Of a DNA stretch of 64,000 nt, positions 57,111 through 64,000 are shown piece after piece. The first letter of the stretch is position 1. Each line of letters starts with the position of its first letter. Source of the stretch: Diplocarpon mali (Eukaryota > Ascomycota > Leotiomycetes > Helotiales > Drepanopezizaceae); NCBI GenBank assembly GCA_024741835.1, contig JAENRP010000248.1, forward strand, positions 645 through 64,644, given 5' to 3'. Made by a program: the position numbers and the translations under genes. The notes under the pieces were generated by a model. The model saw nothing but the letters and a program-made list of their open reading frames with translations. It made no database searches and was not told where the DNA came from.

Positions 57111-58940
57111 CTTTATACCTTTGAATGTCCTCCCTCTTATATTCCCTCTTAACCGCATATAGATATCCTTCCAAGGTCCTCCGGCTGAACAGCCGTTTGA
57201 AATATATATAAAACCCCTTATATTGCATATGGTATAGCTATATAAGATAATCCTAGGAATAAGGATAGCTTGCCTTTTGCATAGGAATCTGCGTATTAAT
57301 ACCAGTAGTACTTTCTTTTAAAAAGACCTTTTCAACTCGCATAAGGAAGTACGTAAAATAGGTATATAAAGGAGGTAGATTAGTAGCAAATAATCAAATG
57401 GTAATAAAGAATAGAATAGTAAAGACAAATAGCTTAATAGTAAAGGTAGATATAATAGGTAATAAGGATAGTATATATATAAAGTAGAATAGCAAAGATA
57501 AAGGCAAATAGTAAAGATAAAATAGCAAAGAGGGAAAGGAAAGGTATTTAAATAATAGAAGTAATCTAAGGTCTTTGTTCAAGCTTTATAGTAGTGCGAT
57601 TATAGTCTAGTTGCATTCTAGTAGGTTCGAGACTCTTTATTAAAGAGTCATCCGAAGTTGTAATCTATTATAGCTATAAATTATAATAATCTATAGAAGG
57701 GAAAAGAGGGGCCTTTAAGAAGGCATATATATTAAGCTTCCCTCTTCCCTTAATCTCTTAACTTTAACTCCTACTTCTTATAAATAGGTCGATTCCCTTT
57801 CTTACTTTTAAGTTGATTAACCCTTTAGTAGATCTTATTTTATATTATCTTATTACTAATATCATTATTATTAGTAAGTGCCTTAATAGTTGGCCGACTC
57901 CCTTTAATATATATATTGCTAATTTAAATAGTACTTAAATGTAACTTAAAAGATCTGCCTAAGGCCTTTTAGGTACTATACGTATATTATACGCGTGTGA
58001 TATTAAGAAAGGAGGCTAGTAAGAATAATACCGGCTATATATGCGCCTTTAATACTCTTACTTTTAAGAAGTATAACTATTGCATTGCGCAGTAGGCTAA
58101 GTGTATCTTAGTAAGTGCCCTTTAATATCCTCTTACTTTAATAACCTCTAATAGATATCTGTTTTAAATACCTATTTAAGCTTAGGATAAGTATATTATC
58201 CTTTAGGATACTTAAGTTAGCGGCGATATTAAAGTGATCTAAGAGGCGGCCTAAATCCTATTTAAAGAGACTTAGATATAAATCTCTATAATCCTAAAGA
58301 CTTAGGATGCCTTTTAGCTAGCTTAGTTAAATAAAGCTTATACTCTTTACTATAGTATCGACCTTGCGAATACCTAGCAAGCTATATATGCCTTTAAATC
58401 TATCTAATATCGATAATTAATTATTTGTAAGATCTATTGCGCGCTATCTAAGGCGGTAATGCTACCCTTAGGTATTTTAAAACTTAAGGCGCTAAAGTGC
58501 TTAGCTCCCTTTAGCGTATAAAGGGGCTATTTAGCTTAGCTAAGGGCTGCTCTTAAGCTCCCTTTAATAATGTCTGCTGCTAAAAAGGCAAGGGTAGATA
58601 GGTGCCTTCTAAGGGCTCTTTAAAGAGTAAGGATCTAGATCTTAGTGATTTAGATAAGCTAAATCTAAAGGAGATTGTAGCTGCTTTTACTTAAGTATAA
58701 GCTTAAGAGGAGCGGGCCAACTTAGCTGCTGCTTTAGGTGGTAAGGCTTTTAAGCCTTAAGGGTTTAAGGATCTACGCCTTAGAAATCCTAGTGCTTAGG
58801 ATAGGTGCTTATTAGGGGTAGAATCGTTAGTAGATTATTATCTTTAATAATATAATAATTGCTGCTTTACTATAACCTCCTTCTTTAGTACTGCTTAAGT
58901 GATAAAAAAAATGCAAGTACGCGCAGGTAAGTAAGAAAAG
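57111..58940. other. Unassigned AT-rich remnant between two retroelements
   Basis: No clean element. On the plus strand, reading through TAA/TAG, 57110-57720 gives a Gln/Lys-rich, possibly coiled stretch, and 58540-58800 gives a charged segment (KGSLKSKDLDLSDLDKLNL) that looks like former coding sequence. A purine-rich A/G low-complexity stretch spans about 57380-57545. It may be the 3' end of B, the missing 3' part of A, or another element. Confidence 0.4.
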
Positions 58941-61900
58941 ATAAAAAGAAGGTAGTAATAGCAAGTATAAGAATATATCTTATAGTAAAATAAAAAATAA
59001 ATAAAAAAATTGCTAATAGCTTGCAATTAAAAATATCGGATATTGTTAATCTAGGACCTTTTCAGGTCTAGTTATGCCTTAATAGGCCTTTATACCTATC
59101 CCTCCTTTTTAATAGTTATCGAATTAGTATCTACCAATTGCTAAAGGGCCTGATTTGGATTGGCTTTTATTATAGCATTAGCGGGGTTGCTAGTACTATC
59201 GATCTAATATATCTTTATAAGCTCCCTATTCTTATACAATTATCGAATAGCTATTATATCGATTATCAATCGCTTCTCCTTTATAATACCCAATTTGATA
59301 ATATACTTATATAAGGAGAGGGAATCTATATATATAATAGTAAAGAGGCAGGGTAGACTTAGCTTAGCTATTACTATATCGATTGTTATAGCTATAGAAA
59401 CTAGCATATTAATACCTGCTACTATAGTATATAGTTCGAAGGCTAGTATAGCTCTTATTACTCTCTTACACTTTATTAAGCTATAGTATAAAATATTACC
59501 TTTTAAAGTAAACTACGATTCTCCTTCCTCTTTAATAGCTAGTATAATAATATAGCCGATTTGCAAGCTTAAATCCTTGTTATTAGTAAAAGATCTATTG
59601 ATAAATGCAAATAGTTTGGCATTTTACAAATTAATAGCAAGGTAGGTTAAGCCTCTTTTAGGGTTATTTCAGATCTATTTAAGTCGCTTATTTAGATTCT
59701 TTACATCTTGAACTATCGGATCTTAGTATTAGGCTATAGCTGATAAATCGAAAGAAGCTTTTGGCTGGTAGATTATAGTTAAATAAGCTCCTCTTACTCT
59801 TTGCTTTAGGTATTATTACTTATAGCTCTCTTAAGAAGTATCGACTAGTTCCAGCCTTTAGCCTTAGCCCTTTTATCGCATATATACTATATCCCTTTCC
59901 TAGGAAATAATATACCTATTGAAAGCTAGTGATTCAATGCTCGATAGGTATTATATTAGCTTTATAAGGAATCCTACCCTTTTAATCTTGTCCTCTTCCT
60001 TTTTTAAGAAGTCTACTTCTTTAAGTATTAAAGTGTTATCTATTTATATTCCTACTATACTAAAAAAGGGAGAAGTGCTTAAGGTTAATAATAGACAAGG
60101 GTTATAAGTTGAGTTGGCTATACTAAGATTGCTGCGATAATACTTATAGTAAGTGCTAAACTAGTGATTTCCTAATTCGGGAATGCTATAAAGCAGCAGT
60201 ACTACTTTAAAGACTATACCTATAGGAAATAGCTTAGCAATATCTTATAAGGAAAATACAAATATATCGTATAGTAGCTTCAAAGCTGCCTAGGTATACG
60301 CTTATATAATATCCTATAGGCTAAGGATGCCCTTTTTACCCTATTCTTTAAAGTATTCTTAGATTAATGCTAAAAGTGATATTAAAAGGCGTTAGCTTAC
60401 TTATTAGATGGTTAAGGATTAAGTGATTATGCCTTCCTCCTTCTTACTAGTATTATTCTAGGCCTATATAACTAAGCGTAATTTCTTAAATAGGTGATCT
60501 ATCTCCTTCCCCTTTATCTTATCAACTATTCTCAATTTGAAGATCCTCTTGCCTTTTATAATAGGGTCATTTTTATTCATCGGTATAAATACCTCCCTAT
60601 TCATTAGCCCTTAGTACTCCTTTAGGCGAGATTGCTAAAAAGGGCGCCTAAGAGTGGTAATCTTACCTTCTGCTTATAGCTTCTGCAATAGTTCTTAGTT
60701 CCTATTCTCCTTTTCCATTAGGAATACCTCCGATTTGGCTATATATAGCTTATTATCTACTTTAAAGGATATCTATATCTTAGTATTATAGTTATTATCG
60801 ATTATAAGAAGGCTGGAAATAGGCTTAATAAAGGGAACCTCTACTCTTGGCGATTGCTTATAGCTATTAAATTGCGGCTTAGCTAAGCGAAAGGGCTCTA
60901 CTTCTTTATTAATATTAGTTGCATTCTACTCCCTTTTAATAGTCGTTTAATCCTTAGGTTTAGTTCCTTTAGTTTCCTTTAGGCAGTTTTCTTTATTATC
61001 GATTTTGAATAGATATATACTTATTAATCTAAAGTACCTTATTCTGCTGCTGATATCGACTATATAGGTTTCGTTCTCTAAGCTTAGGAACTCGAATAGG
61101 CCTATCTATCCTCCCTTCTCTTAATATATTAATACTAGGTCTTTTAGCCTTAAATCGTAGATATAAGTAGTTCTAGGGCCATTCCTTATGCTTAAAGTAT
61201 TATTGACCTTATAAGTAGTATAGATCTTCCTAACTTCCTTTATAGCCTTTTTAATTATTACTGCCCTCTATTCTATTAACGGATTTAGTAGATCTAGTTC
61301 AATTAGCCTTAGATATGCCTTAAAAATAAGTAAGGTAGGAATCATCCTATTAAGTCCTACTATATTATTAACTGCCTTAATAGCTATTTGCAGCTTCTTA
61401 TTATCGCTTAATTAAAGGTATTTAGCTATTATTATCTTAAAGGCACGTCTTAAAGGGCGATAATACTATTCGACCTTGCTGATAGAATAGTGCGCCTTTA
61501 TAGGAACTAGCTTAGGGGTTGTTCCTATAGATCTTAGAAAGCTTTTAAACTCTGCTAAGTTGAAGTTGGTACTATAGTTGTATACTATAAAATCAAAAGG
61601 TCTAATATACGTATTTAGCTAAGCCAATTTAAGGGCTTGAAATACTGTATCGGCTGAATGTGCTCTTATTCCCTTTTATAAGAACCTTGCGACTTTAAAT
61701 CCCGTCGCTTTGTCAATTATATAAAGGGCGTTCCTTCTACTAAACTAAGTAATATCGATATATATAGTATAATTAAAGTCGATATTATCTTATAGCTTAA
61801 ATCGGAATCTATAAGGAGCGTTAGTATAGAGTTGATAATATCGGTATATTTCCTTTACTCTTGCTATAATATTAAAGTCGATATTATAACCGGCCTAGTT

Positions 61901-64000
61901 CAAGAGGTATTTAAAGCGTTTTACTAAAGGATATTCAAATCTTTTATATAGCCTTCGGATCTCTATTTTTATTAAGTAGCATATATTAATTATACCCTTT
62001 AAAGTTATCAGAAGTTGCTATATTATATTAAGTAAGAGCTATAGGTGCTTATGTTTTCTAATAATTAAGTATTTCTCCTTATTAATAATAAGTAAATTGC
62101 GCAGATTGTCGTATTTAGCTCCTATTTTATTAAGTTATTGTAAGTAGACTAAAAACGGTATATCTGCCTTTATAATTAAGAACTCTATAAGGCCTGCTGG
62201 TATTCGAATAATTGTCTTACCGATTGCATTTTATAAACCTGCCTTAAAGGTAATTTTATGCTTTTTAGTGCTGAGTGGAGCTAGAACTGCGTCTTATATA
62301 TTTTGTAAGGCTTTAAATTAGTTAATTCCTCTTATATTTTTATTTAAGGCGCTTATATCGATTAGGAATCCTTAAAAGAATTAATCTGTCTACTATATTA
62401 TAAATACCTTAAGGTCTATTTATATCGGTTTATTAACCCTTATTATTAAGAGGTATTTAGCCTTTTGCTTTTCAAGCTAGTTAAGCATAGTTCTTAAGTT
62501 ATATTCCTAGTTAGAAGCTAGGAATACTATAGTAAAGTTAATATTACTATCCTTAGGGTTGCTAATCGCTTAATCCTTCTCTTTTAAAGACGTTTCCTAT
62601 TTATCCTTATTAGTCCTATTGCCCTTTGAATATGCTCCTTTATCTTCTTATAAGAAGTATGCCTTATATGTTTTATCTATTAGCTTATACCCTTCGGCTT
62701 ATCGGCTTATTATATAATAAGACTTCTAGGCGGCTTTTTCTTCTTTTAAGTGCTTACTACTATAGCAATCCTTTTTCTAGTATATAATATACCCTATATA
62801 GCCTAGTTTTAATTAGAAGGTTATTCCTCTCTTATTACCTTAGGTAAACTTTATCTTTCTATTTAAAAAGTGCGCTATAAATTGCCCTTACTCCTTAGTC
62901 AAATGATATTAGGGTCTATTAGTAGCCGAACTAGGGTGCTAGGGTCTAAATGGTCCGTCTTAGGCAACTACTCCTACGCAAGCTTATAAGCTGTCTAATA
63001 GAGCTAGGAATGTCGCTAGTAGCTTAAAAAGTGCCATTTGGAATAGCCGATTTTTAAAAATACCTTATATAAGCCTATCTCTAATTGATCGATCGTTCCT
63101 TATACTAATATATAGGCCTAATTGTAAGTTCTGCAGCTCCTTAATATAGTTTTCGAATTGGGTTAGGATCGGTTTCTTCCTCTAATAGTCTTTTTATTAG
63201 AATAAGTCAAATATCAGCTGAAACCACCTCTTTAAGAATCTGCTACTTCTCTCTTCAGTCTTATAATTGGCCCGAATAGCCTCTACTAGCTTAGCAAACT
63301 TAAAGTTCTTATTTTATAAGTACTAATAGTAGTATATTAAAGCCGAGTCTTATAGCATAGATAGAAAGGCTCTATACTATATGCTCTAATTTACTAAGGC
63401 TCTTTAGTATAAATCGGCGAATATATAAAGCTTCTTATTAAGGTGATCTTTTCCGCCTAAGTACTAAGTCTCTTTAATATATATCTTACTCAAATTTATA
63501 AGGGTTTTGGCCTAATCTAAAGTCAAAGGTTCTATAATATACTAAGATAGTTAAGCGTCGCTTTAGTTAAGGTTTAAAAGCGCTCTTAAACCTCTCCTTA
63601 TAGTAAAGGGTAGTAACGATCTATCTCTTAGTTAGATCGGCGGCATCGGTATTAGATTCGGGATCTTTAAGTATTATAAGACTAAGGTCTATCCTAATTA
63701 AGGTTAATAAGATATTCTTTTAAAGTTATACTATTCGGTTATTTATTTTAAAGTATCTGCTTTATATAAGTTATCTTATAAAGTGTTATTATTATATCTA
63801 AGGTATCCTTGCCAAAGCGAGTCTTAGCGTAGTATCTCTTATTTAGCTATAGTAACCCTTTAAGCAAGTGGCTTGCTTATTCGCATAGACTTAGCAAATT
63901 CTAAAGTAGACCTTATTCTATATCTTAGAGATTATGCTATAATTGAGTTCAGTACTTCTTAGGTTTATAACTCTAGCTAGTCTTTTAGCCACTTGTTTCC
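58941..64000 (-). mobile_element. RIP-mutated Ty1/copia retrotransposon (minus strand), runs off right edge
   Basis: On the complement, from right to left: a gag zinc-knuckle-like stretch near 62780; integrase core and C-terminus (about 61180-61720), with a block IRNGPRTTYIYDLRLKDL of the type found in ascomycete copia elements; then a reverse transcriptase with IVGIQIDNTLIL (near 60020-60062, Asn for the second catalytic Asp) and RNase H ending near 59050. In copia elements integrase precedes reverse transcriptase, as here; in gypsy it follows. TAA/TAG codons break all parts. LTRs were not identified. Confidence 0.7.

Noticed and set aside
57394..57582. 62-residue hydrophobic minus-strand frame
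   Set aside because: It is the complement of an A/G-rich low-complexity run; hydrophobicity is a by-product of T-rich codons.
57603..57634. tRNA-like A-box (TAGTCTAGTTG) and B-box (GGTTCGAGACT)
   Set aside because: Only about 10 bp separates the two boxes, far too short for a tRNA or tRNA-derived SINE, and no cloverleaf forms.
59295..59486. 63-residue plus-strand frame in the copia region
   Set aside because: It is antisense to the RNase H part of the minus-strand copia element.

Overview
The window looks like nuclear DNA of a filamentous ascomycete (Pezizomycotina). Genes carry short introns of about 47-180 bp with GT..AG borders. The families are typical of this group: a WSC-domain surface protein, a 2EXR protein, an F-box protein, Mep-type ammonium permease, DHA1 MFS transporter and RIB7. 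The right-hand 17 kb is an AT-rich block of retroelements broken in the manner of repeat-induced point mutation (RIP). I cannot name a species.

Layout. 1-1236: 5' part of an ammonium permease on the minus strand, running off the left edge, with a 4.6 kb upstream region full of simple and tandem repeats. 5910-11760: divergent MFS transporter and REV1 translesion polymerase. 12077-12690: small WSC surface protein. 15782-17795: peroxisomal acyl-CoA/aryl-CoA ligase. 19520-21713: F-box protein and nucleoside 2-deoxyribosyltransferase. 22375-23196: riboflavin reductase RIB7. 24612-27740: convergent methylmalonate-semialdehyde dehydrogenase and CitE/CLYBL-type lyase. 28047-28965: TVP23 Golgi protein. 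29436-32571: large disordered protein with a canonical PCNA-binding box. 36549-37537: glycine-rich RRM protein. 38493-40863: divergent ChaC-type gamma-glutamylcyclotransferase and penta-EF-hand protein. 41903-43891: decayed FAD oxidoreductase pseudogene. 44261-45660: 2EXR protein. From about 46,645 to the right edge: nested, RIP-mutated Ty3/gypsy elements on the plus strand, then a Ty1/copia element on the minus strand.

Exon structures were assembled by hand by matching splice-site phase with family conservation. All assembled models close in frame. I see no secondary-metabolite cluster, CRISPR array, tRNA or rRNA. The genes are mostly unrelated housekeeping functions; the only plausible metabolic pair is the dehydrogenase/lyase couple (acyl-CoA and branched-chain acid breakdown).

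The most unusual observations are a predicted 5-nt microexon in the ChaC gene, a lyase gene whose retained intron would supply a presequence-like N-terminus, a perfect 12-bp inverted repeat between REV1 and the MFS gene, a 42-bp minisatellite of eight exact-length units, a disordered protein with a textbook PIP box, and an oxidoreductase pseudogene that has lost its FAD-binding region.
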